A DNA stretch of 64,000 bases from Bradyrhizobium semiaridum. GTDB taxonomy: Bacteria; Pseudomonadota; Alphaproteobacteria; Rhizobiales; Xanthobacteraceae. Below, piece after piece: positions 8,997 through 17,979 of this stretch (position 1 is the first letter of the stretch; every line of letters starts with the position of its first letter). The DNA lies in the NCBI RefSeq assembly GCF_020329505.1, contig NZ_JAGKJJ010000002.1, positions 372,001 to 436,000 of the forward strand. The letters are read 5' to 3'. Made by a program: the position numbers and the translations under genes. The notes below the pieces were generated by a model. That model saw nothing but the letters and a program-made list of their open reading frames with translations, made no database searches and was not told the origin of the DNA.

Positions 8997-9752
8997 ATGC
9001 TCATCGGTCATCAGCCCAAGGATTTCCTGCTCGCGGTCTCCGGCCTCACCGTCTCCTTCGACGGCTTCAAGGCGGTCAACGATCTCTCTTTCTATGTCGA
9101 GGAGAACGAAATCCGCGTCATCATCGGCCCGAACGGCGCCGGCAAGACCACGGTGCTCGACCTGATCTGCGGCAAGACCCGCGCGACCTCAGGCTCGATC
9201 CAGTTCCGCGGCCAGGAGCTGACCCGGCTGCGCGAGAACGAGATCGTGCAGGCCGGCGTCGGACGCAAGTTCCAGACGCCGTCGGTGTTCGAGGATCTCA
9301 CCGTGTTCGAGAACCTCGAAATCTCGTTCCCGCGCGGCCGTACCGTGTTCGGCTCGCTGACCTTCCAGCGCGACGACGTGGTCAAGCAGCGGGTCGAGGA
9401 GGTCGCCGAGATGATCTTCCTCAAGGACCGCCTCAACACCTATGCCGACCAGCTCAGCCACGGCCAGAAGCAGTGGCTCGAGATCGGCATGCTGCTGATC
9501 CAGGACCCGGACCTGCTGATGCTCGACGAGCCGGTCGCCGGCATGAGCGTGTCCGAGCGCGCCAAGACCGCCGAGCTGCTCAACCGCATCATCAAGGATC
9601 GCTCGGTGCTGGTGATCGAGCACGACATGAAATTCGTCGAGGACATCGCCCACAAGGTCACCGTGCTGCATCAGGGCCAGATCCTGTCCGAGGGGACCAT
9701 GGAGCACGTCAAGAACGATCCCAAGGTGATCGAAGTCTATCTGGGGCACTGA
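8997..9752 (+). CDS. urtD: Urea ABC transporter ATPase UrtD
   Basis: A 251-residue LivG-type ATPase. Walker A is GPNGAGKTT, the signature LSHGQKQWLEIGM and Walker B LLMLDEPVAGM. The unusual LSHGQKQWLE signature is typical of UrtD. The ATG at 8997 follows GAGGAGGGACATC, a strong ribosome site. The frame is open upstream through urtC, but that is a shadow. It powers import together with UrtE. Confidence 0.95.
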   Translation: MLIGHQPKDFLLAVSGLTVSFDGFKAVNDLSFYVEENEIRVIIGPNGAGKTTVLDLICGKTRATSGSIQFRGQELTRLRENEIVQAGVGRKFQTPSVFEDLTVFENLEISFPRGRTVFGSLTFQRDDVVKQRVEEVAEMIFLKDRLNTYADQLSHGQKQWLEIGMLLIQDPDLLMLDEPVAGMSVSERAKTAELLNRIIKDRSVLVIEHDMKFVEDIAHKVTVLHQGQILSEGTMEHVKNDPKVIEVYLGH

Positions 9753-9790
9753 GCATGACCAGGTTCAATCGAAGCGAAGGCAGTGCCTCG

Positions 9791-9896
9791 TCTCCCTCTC
9801 CCGCCTGCGGGGACCCCTCCACGAGCTCGGTGCCTGGAGAGTCCCCATCACCCGGCGCTTCGTGCCGACCTCTCCCCGCAAGCGGGGTGAGGTGGT
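9791..9896. repeat. Family C repeat between urtD and urtE
   Basis: Inverted units TCCCTCTCCCGCCTGCGGGG and CCTCTCCCCGCAAGCGGGG enclose about 60 bp. The unit fills the 175-bp gap between urtD and urtE, the second such insertion in this operon. Confidence 0.7.
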
Positions 9897-9927
9897 CCGG
9901 TGCTTAACGGATAAGGAGCAACAGAGC

Positions 9928-10617
9928 ATGCTGGCAATCTCCGATCTTCACGTCGCCTACGGCCAGAGCGAGGTGCTGCACGGCCTCAACGTCCAGGTCG
10001 CGCCGAACGAGATCGTCGCGATCATGGGCCGCAACGGCATGGGCAAGACCACGCTGATGAAATCGCTGATGGGCATCCTGCCGGCCAGGAGCGGCAAGGT
10101 GACCATGGACGGTACCGAGCTCGGCACTCTGAAGAGCTACGAGCGCGTCGCGAAGGGGCTCGCCTATGTGCCGCAGGGCCGCATGATCTTCTCCACCATG
10201 ACGGTGAAGGAGAACATCGAGACCGGGCTCGTGGTGTCCGGCGGCTCCGAGGTGCCCGGTGACATCTACGAGCTGTTCCCGGTGCTGCTCGAGATGAAGG
10301 GCCGCCGCGGCGGCAATCTCTCCGGCGGTCAGCAACAACAATTGGCGATCGCCCGCGCGCTCGCCACCAAGCCGAAGGTATTGCTGCTGGACGAGCCGAC
10401 CGAAGGCATCCAGCCGTCAATCATCAAGGACATAGCGCGCACCTTGAAGCGCATCCGCGACGAGCGCGGGCTGTCGATCGTTGTGTCCGAGCAGGTGCTG
10501 AGCTTCGCGCTCGACATCGCCGACCGTGTGCTCGTCATCGAGAACGGCGCAATCGTCCGCGACGATCCGCGCGACAGCGTCGATGCCGCGCAGATCTCGA
10601 AATATCTGTCTGTCTAA
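9928..10617 (+). CDS. urtE: Urea ABC transporter ATPase UrtE
   Basis: A 229-residue LivF-type ATPase. Walker A is GRNGMGKTT, the signature LSGGQQQQLAIARAL and Walker B LLLDEPTEGIQPSII. These variants (GMGKTT, TEGIQPS) identify UrtE/LivF proteins. The ATG at 9928 follows AAGGAGCAACAGAGC. An upstream in-frame extension to 9862 lies in the repeat and is discounted. Formamidase follows after 30 bp. Confidence 0.95.
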   Translation: MLAISDLHVAYGQSEVLHGLNVQVAPNEIVAIMGRNGMGKTTLMKSLMGILPARSGKVTMDGTELGTLKSYERVAKGLAYVPQGRMIFSTMTVKENIETGLVVSGGSEVPGDIYELFPVLLEMKGRRGGNLSGGQQQQLAIARALATKPKVLLLDEPTEGIQPSIIKDIARTLKRIRDERGLSIVVSEQVLSFALDIADRVLVIENGAIVRDDPRDSVDAAQISKYLSV

Positions 10618-10647
10618 ATCAACCGCGTAACCCAGGGGAGCACTGCG

Positions 10648-11877
10648 ATGCCAGATACACTGATCAAGGTCGATCTCAGCAAGTCGGCCTATGAAAACGA
10701 CAAGATCCACAACCGCTGGCATCCGGAGGTTCCGATCGTCGAGTGGGTCAGCCCCGGCGACGATTTCATCATCGAGACCGTCGACTGGACCGGCGGCTTC
10801 ATCAAGAACAATGACTCCGCCGACGACGTCCGCGACATCGATCTGTCGATCGTGCACTTCCTGTCCGGCCCGATCGGCGTCAAGGGCGCCGAGCCCGGCG
10901 ATCTCCTGGTCGTCGATCTGCTCGATGTCGGCCCGCTCAAGGAGAGCCTGTGGGGCTTCAACGGCTTCTTCTCCAAGCAGAACGGCGGCGGCTTTCTGAC
11001 CGACCATTTCCCGCTGGCGCAGAAGTCGATCTGGGACATCAAGGGCCTCTACACCTCGTCGCGCCACGTCCCCGGCGTCAACTTCGCCGGCCTGATCCAT
11101 CCCGGCCTGATCGGCTGTCTGCCCGATGCCAAGATGCTGGCGGCGTGGAATGCGCGCGAAGCCGAGCTGATCGCGACCAATCCGACCGGCGTGCCGGGCC
11201 TCGCCAATCCGCCGTTCGCGCCGACCGCGCATGCCGGTCAGGCCAAGGGCAACGTCAAGGCCAAGATCGGCCTCGAGGGCGCCCGCACCGTGCCGCCGCG
11301 CGAGCATGGCGGCAATTGCGACATCAAGGATCTGTCACGCGGCTCCAAGATCTACTTCCCGGTCTATGTGCCGGGCGGCGGGCTCTCGATGGGCGATTTG
11401 CATTTCAGCCAGGGTGACGGCGAGATCACGTTCTGCGGCGCCATCGAGATGGCCGGCTGGCTGCACATCAAGGTCGACGTCATCAAGGACGGCGTGTCGA
11501 AATACGGCATCAAGAACCCGGTGTTCAAGCCGTCGCCGATCACGCCGAACTACAAGGACTATCTGATCTTCGAAGGCATCTCGGTGGACGAGGCCGGCAA
11601 GCAGCATTATCTCGACGTCCACATCGCCTATCGCCAGGCCTGTCTCAATGCGATCGAGTATCTGAAGAAGTTCGGGTACTCCGGCGCACAGGCCTATTCG
11701 ATCCTCGGCACCGCGCCGTGCCAGGGCCACATCTCCGGCGTGGTCGACGTGCCCAACGCCTGCGCCACGCTGTGGTTGCCGACCGAGATCTTCGACTTCG
11801 ACGTGATGCCGTCGGCGGCAGGTCCGATCAAGCACATCACCGGCGACGTGCAGATGCCGATCTCGCCCGACAAATGA
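10648..11877 (+). CDS. fmdA: Formamidase
   Basis: A 409-residue member of the FmdA/AmdA acetamidase-formamidase family, full length for formamidases. It hydrolyses formamide to formate and ammonia in the cytoplasm. Family hallmarks include DWTGGFIKNNDS near residue 55, the HPGLIG segment, a central VPPREHGGNCDIKDLSRGSKIYFPVYVPGG block, GDLHFSQGDGEITFCGAIE and the late cysteine-containing GTAPCQGHISGVVD. It starts with ATG after AGGGGAGCACTGCG and follows urtE closely. Clustering with urtABCDE suggests that the importer also serves amides. Confidence 0.95.
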   Translation: MPDTLIKVDLSKSAYENDKIHNRWHPEVPIVEWVSPGDDFIIETVDWTGGFIKNNDSADDVRDIDLSIVHFLSGPIGVKGAEPGDLLVVDLLDVGPLKESLWGFNGFFSKQNGGGFLTDHFPLAQKSIWDIKGLYTSSRHVPGVNFAGLIHPGLIGCLPDAKMLAAWNAREAELIATNPTGVPGLANPPFAPTAHAGQAKGNVKAKIGLEGARTVPPREHGGNCDIKDLSRGSKIYFPVYVPGGGLSMGDLHFSQGDGEITFCGAIEMAGWLHIKVDVIKDGVSKYGIKNPVFKPSPITPNYKDYLIFEGISVDEAGKQHYLDVHIAYRQACLNAIEYLKKFGYSGAQAYSILGTAPCQGHISGVVDVPNACATLWLPTEIFDFDVMPSAAGPIKHITGDVQMPISPDK

Positions 11878-11892
11878 TCCCTGCGCGAAGGG

Positions 11893-11922
11893 TGCGGGAC
11901 GGCGCGTTCTTGCCGCCCCGCA
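11893..11922 (+). other. Hairpin between fmdA and fmdB
   Basis: A stem of TGCGGGACGGC with GCCGCCCCGCA (one mismatch) around an 8-base loop lies just after the fmdA stop. There is no T-run, so it is more likely an mRNA-stabilising or partial termination structure than a full terminator. Confidence 0.4.
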
Positions 11923-11963
11923 TCCATCGCCGACATCACACACGATTGCGCAAGGATCGAAAA

Positions 11964-12311
11964 ATGCCCGTCTACGAATATCTCTGCAACGATTGCGGCC
12001 CGTTCACCGACATGCGGCCGATGGCCGAATGCGACCTGCCGCAGGACTGCCCGCAATGCGAAACGAGCGCGCCGCGCGTGATCCTGACCGCGCCGGCGTT
12101 CTTCTGCATGCCATCAGACAGGCGCAAGGCGAACGCCACCAACGAACAGAGCCGCCACGCCCCGAAGACGCTCGACCAGTACAAGGCCGCGCACGGCTCG
12201 GGCTGCGGCTGCTGCGGAACCGGCAAGAAGAAGCCGGGGCGGCTGGTGACCAAGACCAAGAGCGGCGCCGTCGGTTTTCAGACGGCGAGACCGTGGATGA
12301 TCAGCCACTAG
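11964..12311 (+). CDS. fmdB: FmdB-family zinc-ribbon protein
   Basis: A 115-residue protein opening MPVYEYLCNDCG, the signature of the FmdB zinc ribbon. Cysteine pairs CNDC and CPQC bind the metal. The C-terminal half is basic and has an extra cysteine group (GCGCCG). FmdB was proposed as a regulator of formamidase expression in Methylophilus. Here it is the last gene of the urt-fmd run, 86 bp after fmdA. Confidence 0.9.
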   Translation: MPVYEYLCNDCGPFTDMRPMAECDLPQDCPQCETSAPRVILTAPAFFCMPSDRRKANATNEQSRHAPKTLDQYKAAHGSGCGCCGTGKKKPGRLVTKTKSGAVGFQTARPWMISH

Positions 12312-12342
12312 TCGCGGCCACGGATCGCGCAACATACTCCAC

Positions 12343-12468
12343 TGTCGTCCCGGGCCTGACCCGGGACCCATAACCACGGTTTTGGGTTGTTGAAAGCGGC
12401 TGGGGCTACAGCCTGCTTCAACAACACAACCCTGTGGTTATGGGTCCCGGCTTTTGCCGCGACGATGT
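12343..12468. repeat. Paired inverted repeat, family A variant
   Basis: The left arm GTCGTCCCGGGCCTGACCCG continues into ACCCATAACCAC. The right arm GTGGTTATGGGTCCCGGC is its mirror. The centre also contains a smaller dyad (GGTTGTTGAA / TTCAACAACA). It occupies most of the gap between fmdB and the aldo/keto reductase. Confidence 0.8.
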
Positions 12469-12533
12469 GGAGACAGGGTTGTCTCTTTCGTTTATCGTTC
12501 CGCGCGGGGCCAGAATCGCGGAACAAGACGACC

Positions 12534-13373
12534 ATGCAGACAAAGGCATTCGGCAGCAACGGCCCGCAGGTGTCGGCGATCGGGCAGGGCACCTGGTATC
12601 TCGATCGCGGCGACCGCAAGGCGGCCGTCGCAGCTCTGCGCCGCGGTCTCGATGCCGGCATGACACATATCGACACCGCCGAAATGTATGGCGACGCCGA
12701 GCTCGTGATCGCCGACGCCATCGCCGGCCGGCGCGACGATGTGTTCCTGGTCTCGAAAGTGCTGCCGAGCAATGCTTCGCGGCGCGGCACCATCACGGCC
12801 TGCGAGCGGTCGCTGAAGCGGCTGAAGACCGATCGCCTCGACTGCTATCTGCTGCACTGGCGCGGCACCTATCCGTTGGCGGAGACCGTCGCCGCGTTTG
12901 ACGAGTTGATCGCGGCGGGCAAGATCCGGTCCTGGGGCGTCAGCAATTTCGACACCGAGGATCTCGACGAGCTGCTCGACATCGCAGGCGAGGGCAAGAT
13001 CGCCTGCAACCAGGTGCTCTACCATCTGCGCGAGCGCGCGATCGAGCACGCCGTGATCCCGTGGTGCGCGCAGCACGGCGTCGCCGTCGTCGCCTATTCA
13101 CCGTTCGGCCACAACGATTTTCCCGCAGCGTCGAGCAAGGGCGGTGCGGTGCTGCAATCGATCGCGCAGGCGCATCAGGCGACGCCGCGCCAGGTGGCGC
13201 TGAGCTTTCTCGCCCGTGCGCCGTCCGTGCTCACGATTCCGAAGGCGTCGAGCGCGGAACATGCGACCGAGAATGCGGCGGCGGGAGATCTCCGGCTCAG
13301 CGACCGCGAGATCGCCGCGCTCGACGAGGCTTTTCCGCGCGGGCCAAAGCCGCGTTCGCTGCCGATGCTCTGA
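12534..13373 (+). CDS. Aldo/keto reductase
   Basis: A 279-residue AKR TIM-barrel oxidoreductase that uses NAD(P)H. The catalytic tetrad is recognisable: Asp in HIDTAEMYG, Tyr in the same motif, Lys in VSKVLPS and His in CYLLHWRG. The cofactor loop IPKASS near the C-terminus is also present. The ATG at 12534 is chosen because residues upstream of it fall in repeat DNA. The substrate cannot be told. It stands alone between the urt-fmd run and an EamA transporter. Confidence 0.9.
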   Translation: MQTKAFGSNGPQVSAIGQGTWYLDRGDRKAAVAALRRGLDAGMTHIDTAEMYGDAELVIADAIAGRRDDVFLVSKVLPSNASRRGTITACERSLKRLKTDRLDCYLLHWRGTYPLAETVAAFDELIAAGKIRSWGVSNFDTEDLDELLDIAGEGKIACNQVLYHLRERAIEHAVIPWCAQHGVAVVAYSPFGHNDFPAASSKGGAVLQSIAQAHQATPRQVALSFLARAPSVLTIPKASSAEHATENAAAGDLRLSDREIAALDEAFPRGPKPRSLPML

Positions 13374-13582
13374 ATGTGACGTCACCCCATTCAGAAGCGC
13401 TCTTTCCGATCCGCTTCACACAATCCCTAACAAATTGTTGCGGCCGCGGCCGCGCGCGGTCTGCGGCAGGCCGTCGCGCGCGCTGACGCATATCGGAGTC
13501 CCGTTTTCGGGCATTGTCCTTGCTGCGGAATTGGGGTTTTCTGTCATCAGCAAATCAGCTTTATTTGCCCATCGAGATTGCC

Positions 13583-14587
13583 GTGACTCCGCCCCCCGCC
13601 GCAGCCGCCAGGCTGGACAGCGTTCCGCTTGCATTGCCCGAGAAGACCACTGCCGCGCAAAGGAACGTCGCGCGCAAGACCGCCGCGCGCGCCGATCGTC
13701 CGTTCAAGGGCATTGCGCTGATCCTGCTGTCGACCGTGTTCCTCGGCACCTCGGATGTCACCGCGAAATATCTCTCGTCGACGCTGCCCTCGATCGAGAT
13801 CACCTGGATTCGCTTCGTGGTGTTCGCGCTGATCATGCTGCCTGCGATGCTGCCGGGCTCGCCGCTGTTTGCGATGCAGAGCAACCGTGTCGGTCTGCAC
13901 GTGCTGCGCGGCTCTGCGCTGCTCGGTTCCTCGCTGCTGTTCATCACCGGGCTGAGCTTCCTGCCGATCGCGGAAGCCTCCGCCACCAGCTTCGTCTCGC
14001 CGCTGTTCGTCACCGCGCTGTCGATCGCATTCCTCGGCGAGAAGGTCGGCCTGCGCCGCTGGATCGCGACCGCGGTCGGGCTGGTCGGCGTCTTCATCAT
14101 CCTGCGGCCGGGCACCGCCGCGTTCCATCCGGCGGCGTTCTTCCCGATCGTCTCCGCGTTCGCCTGGGCCGGCACGCTGATCCTGACGCGCAAGATGAGC
14201 GGTAGCGAACGGCCGGTCACCGTGATGGCTTATTCGTCGATAACAGGCGTCATCATCGTCTCGGCGCTGGTGCCGTTCGTCTGGGTCGCGCCGACCTGGC
14301 ACGACATCATGTTCGGCATCCTGATCGGCGTCGCGTCCACCGCGGGCCAGTGGATCGTGGTGCTGGCGTTCCGCTACGGCGACGCCTCGGTGCTGGCGCC
14401 CTTCTCCTACACCCAACTGGTCTGGGTCAGCTTGCTCGGCTTCCTGGTGTTCGGCGAACTGCCCGACGCATGGACCATCCTCGGCGCCGCCTTCATCGTT
14501 GCCTCGGGCCTCTACACCGCTCACCGCGAGCGAATCCGCCGCTCGCAATTGCTGGCTGTGGCGAGCGAGCCGTCCCCGAACGCCTGA
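13583..14587 (+). CDS. EamA/DMT-family transporter
   Basis: A 334-residue inner-membrane protein with ten predicted helices in two EamA repeats (about 50-180 and 195-320). The N-terminal 45 residues are polar and basic, likely cytoplasmic. The GTG at 13583 is preferred. The frame is open to a TTG at 13514, but that stretch looks non-coding. Typical EamA motifs include ITWIRFVVFALIMLP and FLGEKVGLRRWIATAVGLVGV. Members export amino acids, purines or other metabolites, and nothing nearby fixes the substrate. Confidence 0.88.
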   Translation: MTPPPAAAARLDSVPLALPEKTTAAQRNVARKTAARADRPFKGIALILLSTVFLGTSDVTAKYLSSTLPSIEITWIRFVVFALIMLPAMLPGSPLFAMQSNRVGLHVLRGSALLGSSLLFITGLSFLPIAEASATSFVSPLFVTALSIAFLGEKVGLRRWIATAVGLVGVFIILRPGTAAFHPAAFFPIVSAFAWAGTLILTRKMSGSERPVTVMAYSSITGVIIVSALVPFVWVAPTWHDIMFGILIGVASTAGQWIVVLAFRYGDASVLAPFSYTQLVWVSLLGFLVFGELPDAWTILGAAFIVASGLYTAHRERIRRSQLLAVASEPSPNA

Positions 14588-14693
14588 TCCCGCTATCCGG
14601 GGGATGACGCAGTCCTGCGCCGGCAAGGGTGTTATGCGCTATTCATGGCGATCCTCCGTGCTATGACTGGAAAAAATCCAGTTGGGAGGCACT

Positions 14694-15776
14694 ATGCGCG
14701 CAGCGATCTTCAGGAACGGCGAGATTGTCGTCGACACCATGCCCGAGCCGAAGCCGGGCGCCGGCCAGGTGCTGGTCAAGTCGCTCGCCTGCGGTATCTG
14801 CGGCTCCGACCTGCACGCGCGCAAGCATGCCCACCGTATGGTGGAGCTGAGCAAGTTCCTGCCCGGCCGCCAGCCGATGGACCTCTCGCGCGACGTCGTG
14901 TTCGGCCATGAGTTCTGCTGCGAGATCCTCGACTACGGTCCCGACACCACGCGCAAGCTCAAACCCGGTACCAAAGTCTGCTCGCTGCCGGCGCTGCTGA
15001 CGCCGCAGGGACCGCGAAGCATCGGCTATTCCAACGACAATCCCGGCGCCTATGCCGAGCAGATGCTGCTCTCCGAGCCGCTGCTGCTCGAAGTGCCGAA
15101 CGGCCTTGCCGCCGAGCACGCCGCGCTCACCGAGCCGCTGGCGGTCGGCGTCCACGCGGTGGCCAAGGCCGACATCCGGGGCGGCGAGGTGCCGCTGGTG
15201 ATCGGTTGCGGCCCGGTGGGGCTGGCGGTGATCGCGGCGCTGAAGATCAAGGGCCTCGGCCCGATCGTCGCCGCCGACTACTCGCCGGCGCGGCGCCAGC
15301 TCGCGGAGAAGATGGGCGCCGATGTCGTGATCGATCCGGCGAAGACCCAGCCCTATGCGAGCTGGGCCGAGCATGCCCAGATGACGGAAGCGGAGAAGGC
15401 CGCGCGGCCGCCGATGCAGGCGCTGCTGCCGCCGCTCAAGCCGGCGCTGATCTTCGAATGCGTCGGCGTGCCCGGCGTGTTGCAGCAGGTGTTCGAGGGC
15501 GCGCCGCGCGACGCCCGTATTGTCGTGGTCGGTGTCTGCATGGAGACCGATCGTTCCGAGCCGATGCTCGGCATCCTGAAAGAACTCAACGTCCAGTACG
15601 TGCTCGGCTACACGCCGGAGGAATTCGCGTATTCGCTGCGCCTGATCGCGGAAGGCCAGGTCGATGCCGCCTCGCTGGTCACCGGCCGCGTCGGCATCGA
15701 CGGCGTCGCGCAGGCCTTCGCCGATCTCGCCAATCCCGAGGCGCACACCAAGATCCTCGTCGAGCCCTGGCGGTGA
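14694..15776 (+). CDS. Zinc-dependent alcohol dehydrogenase family protein
   Basis: A 360-residue MDR-family dehydrogenase with a GroES-like catalytic domain and Rossmann domain (VIGCGPVGLAV, about 165-175). Catalytic-zinc ligands are C36 in GICGSD and H72/E73 in GHEF. The four-cysteine structural zinc lobe of classical ADHs is absent. The ATG follows GGGAGGCACT. The class resembles sorbitol/threonine-type dehydrogenases lacking the second zinc. An insert rich in Glu/Ala (about 222-245, AEHAQMTEAEKAARP) is unusual. The substrate is unknown. Confidence 0.87.
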   Translation: MRAAIFRNGEIVVDTMPEPKPGAGQVLVKSLACGICGSDLHARKHAHRMVELSKFLPGRQPMDLSRDVVFGHEFCCEILDYGPDTTRKLKPGTKVCSLPALLTPQGPRSIGYSNDNPGAYAEQMLLSEPLLLEVPNGLAAEHAALTEPLAVGVHAVAKADIRGGEVPLVIGCGPVGLAVIAALKIKGLGPIVAADYSPARRQLAEKMGADVVIDPAKTQPYASWAEHAQMTEAEKAARPPMQALLPPLKPALIFECVGVPGVLQQVFEGAPRDARIVVVGVCMETDRSEPMLGILKELNVQYVLGYTPEEFAYSLRLIAEGQVDAASLVTGRVGIDGVAQAFADLANPEAHTKILVEPWR

Positions 15777-15897
15777 GTGATTTCCGCAGCGTGGGTTACG
15801 CCTTCGCAAATCCACCCGCGGACCGCCATTGGCGCGCAATTTGCTTTTCGCGATACCGCTCCTATAGTTCTCCTTCTCTCTGAATACGACATCACGC

Positions 15898-16656
15898 ATG
15901 CGCGTAACGATCATCACGGGAGGCGGCTCCGGCATTGGCGCCGCGGTTGCGCGCCGGCTCGCCGCGTCGGATCAATGCCTGATGCTGCACGGGCAGGGTG
16001 CCGAGGCCGCGGCGCTCGATCGGCTGAATGCGGTTGCGAGCGCGTGCCGCGGCAAGGGCGCCAAAGTGGAGATCTGCACCGGCGATCTCGCCAGGGCCGG
16101 CGCCGGCGCCGATCTCGTCAGGGCGGCGCGCGCCGCGTTCGGGCCGATCGACACCATCGTGCATGCCGCGGGTTTTGCCGATCGCCGCGGCTTCGCCAGC
16201 CTGCCGCGCGAGGCGCTGGAGCGCGCCTTCGCGGTGATGGCCGCGGCGTTCCACGAGATCGCGGCCGCCGCGCTGGCTGACCTCACGCGCGGCGCGCAGG
16301 GCCGCGTGGTCGCGATCTCCAGCTTCGGGCCGCACCGCTTCGTGCCCGGCGCCACCTATCCGGGGTCGGCGGCCGCGAAGGCTGCGCTCGAGGTGCTGGT
16401 GAAGTCGCTCGCGATCGAGCTCGCCGCCTCGGGCGCCACCGCCAACGCGGTGATGCCCGGCTACACGCGCAAGGATCCCGGCCTGTTCGGCGCGCTCGAT
16501 ACCGCGACCTGGGAGCGCGTCGCCAAGACCAATCCGATGCAGCGGCTCGCCGAGCCCGACGAGGTCGCCGCCGTCGTCGCTTTCCTGCTGTCGGCGGAAG
16601 CCGGCCACGTCACCGGCGCCACGCTGCCGGTCGATGGCGGCCTGACCTTGATGTGA
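15898..16656 (+). CDS. SDR-family oxidoreductase with atypical active site
   Basis: A 252-residue short-chain dehydrogenase. The cofactor motif TGGGSGIG is at 7-14, with AAG near 90 and the serine in ISSFG at 141-142. The usual YxxxK reads S157-A-A-A-K161, with a tyrosine three residues earlier at 154. The C-terminus (GHVTGATLPVDGGLTLM) is canonical. I believe similar subfamilies with this substitution exist, so it may not mean inactivity. Its stop overlaps the next gene by four bases (GTGA), so both are translationally coupled. Confidence 0.87.
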   Translation: MRVTIITGGGSGIGAAVARRLAASDQCLMLHGQGAEAAALDRLNAVASACRGKGAKVEICTGDLARAGAGADLVRAARAAFGPIDTIVHAAGFADRRGFASLPREALERAFAVMAAAFHEIAAAALADLTRGAQGRVVAISSFGPHRFVPGATYPGSAAAKAALEVLVKSLAIELAASGATANAVMPGYTRKDPGLFGALDTATWERVAKTNPMQRLAEPDEVAAVVAFLLSAEAGHVTGATLPVDGGLTLM

Positions 16657-17921
16657 CCGGCATGGGCGAGGCTGCAGCGGGACAACAGGCCGATGTCGTG
16701 GTGCTCGGCGCCGGCATGGTCGGCGTCTCCGCCGCGCTGGCGGCGCGGGCGCGCGGCCGCTCCGTGATCATCGTCGACCGCCGCGAGCCCGGCAGCGAGA
16801 CCTCCTATGGCAATGCCGGCATCCTTTCGTCCGGCTCGATCCTGCCGCTCAACACGCCCTCGCTCTGGAAGAACCTGCCGAGATATCTCGGCAACACCCA
16901 TCCGGCGCTGCGCTGGAATCTGCCGTGGGCGATCGCCAATGCCGGCTGGGTGGTTCGCTTCCTTGCGAGCGCTGTGCCGGCGCAGACGAAGCCGCGCGCG
17001 GCGGCGCTCAACGGCCTGATCGGCGCGTCGCTGAAGCTGCATCGCGACTGGATCGTCAAGGCCGGCGCCGGGCATCGCATCCGCGAGACCGGCTGGCTGA
17101 AGGCGTGGCGCGGTGACGCCCTCGCGGCGGCCAAGGCCGAGCAGGCCGCGCTCGCCGAATTCGGCATCACAAGCGAGGTGCTCGACCGCCAGGGCATCTC
17201 CGCGCTGGAGCCCAACATCATCCCGGCCTACAGCGTCGGCCTGTTGCACACGCAGACGGCATCGGTGGATTCCCCGGGCGCGGTGGTCAAGGCCTATGCG
17301 CAGATGTTCGCGGACGGTGGCGGCATTGTGCGGCAGTCCGAGATCCGGCGGATCGAGCCGCAAGGCGACGGCTGGCGCGTGCTGCTCGCCGACGGCACCA
17401 TCGCCGCGCGCCACGTCGTGGTCGCGCTCGGGCCGTGGTCGGCCGAGCTGCTGCAGCCGCTCGGCTATCGCGTGCCGCTGGCGTTCGAGCGCGGCTATCA
17501 CCAGCACTTTGCGCCGAACCCGGCGCGCAGATTGCTGCGGCCGATCCATGATTCCAACGGCGGCTTCCTGATGACGCCGATGGAGCAGGGCATCCGCATC
17601 ACCAGCGGCGTCGAGCTGACTGCGCGTGATGCGCCGTCGAACTTTGCGCAGCTCGAGGCCGTGGTGCCGATGGCGCGCAGCGTGGCCGAGTTCGGCGAAG
17701 CGGTCGGTGAGCGCTGGCGCGGCGCGCGGCCGACATTGCCCGACAGCCTGCCGATGATCGGCGCGGCGCCGCGGCATCGCGGTCTCTGGCTTGCCTTCGG
17801 CAACCAGCACATCGGCTTCACCACCGGCACTGGAACGGGTGCCGCGATCGCGGCGATGATCGCGGGCGATGCGCCGCCGTTCGATGTCAGCGCGTTCGCG
17901 CCGCGCCGGTATATCGCGTGA
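16653..17921 (+). CDS. FAD-dependent amino-acid dehydrogenase (DadA-like)
   Basis: A 422-residue DAO-family flavoprotein. The FAD fold VVVLGAGMVGVSAALAARARG is at 15-35, followed by the ERREPG-type acidic turn and SYGNAGIL, all typical of D-amino-acid dehydrogenases. The C-terminal GNQHIGFTTGTGTG segment closes the flavin site. Start is GTG at 16653, with an ATG three codons later as the alternative. Coupling to the SDR and to an amino-acid permease gene 58 bp downstream points to oxidation of an imported amino acid or opine. The stereochemistry is not determined. Confidence 0.88.
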   Translation: MTGMGEAAAGQQADVVVLGAGMVGVSAALAARARGRSVIIVDRREPGSETSYGNAGILSSGSILPLNTPSLWKNLPRYLGNTHPALRWNLPWAIANAGWVVRFLASAVPAQTKPRAAALNGLIGASLKLHRDWIVKAGAGHRIRETGWLKAWRGDALAAAKAEQAALAEFGITSEVLDRQGISALEPNIIPAYSVGLLHTQTASVDSPGAVVKAYAQMFADGGGIVRQSEIRRIEPQGDGWRVLLADGTIAARHVVVALGPWSAELLQPLGYRVPLAFERGYHQHFAPNPARRLLRPIHDSNGGFLMTPMEQGIRITSGVELTARDAPSNFAQLEAVVPMARSVAEFGEAVGERWRGARPTLPDSLPMIGAAPRHRGLWLAFGNQHIGFTTGTGTGAAIAAMIAGDAPPFDVSAFAPRRYIA

Positions 17922-17979
17922 CTCGCGCAAGGCGGCCTGCGATGCTGGGCCGGCGAACGTTCGACAACCGAGGGGCAGG

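Noticed and set aside
12387..12533. N-terminal extension of the aldo/keto reductase
   Set aside because: The frame is open, but it lies inside a family A repeat and AKR proteins begin near the chosen ATG.
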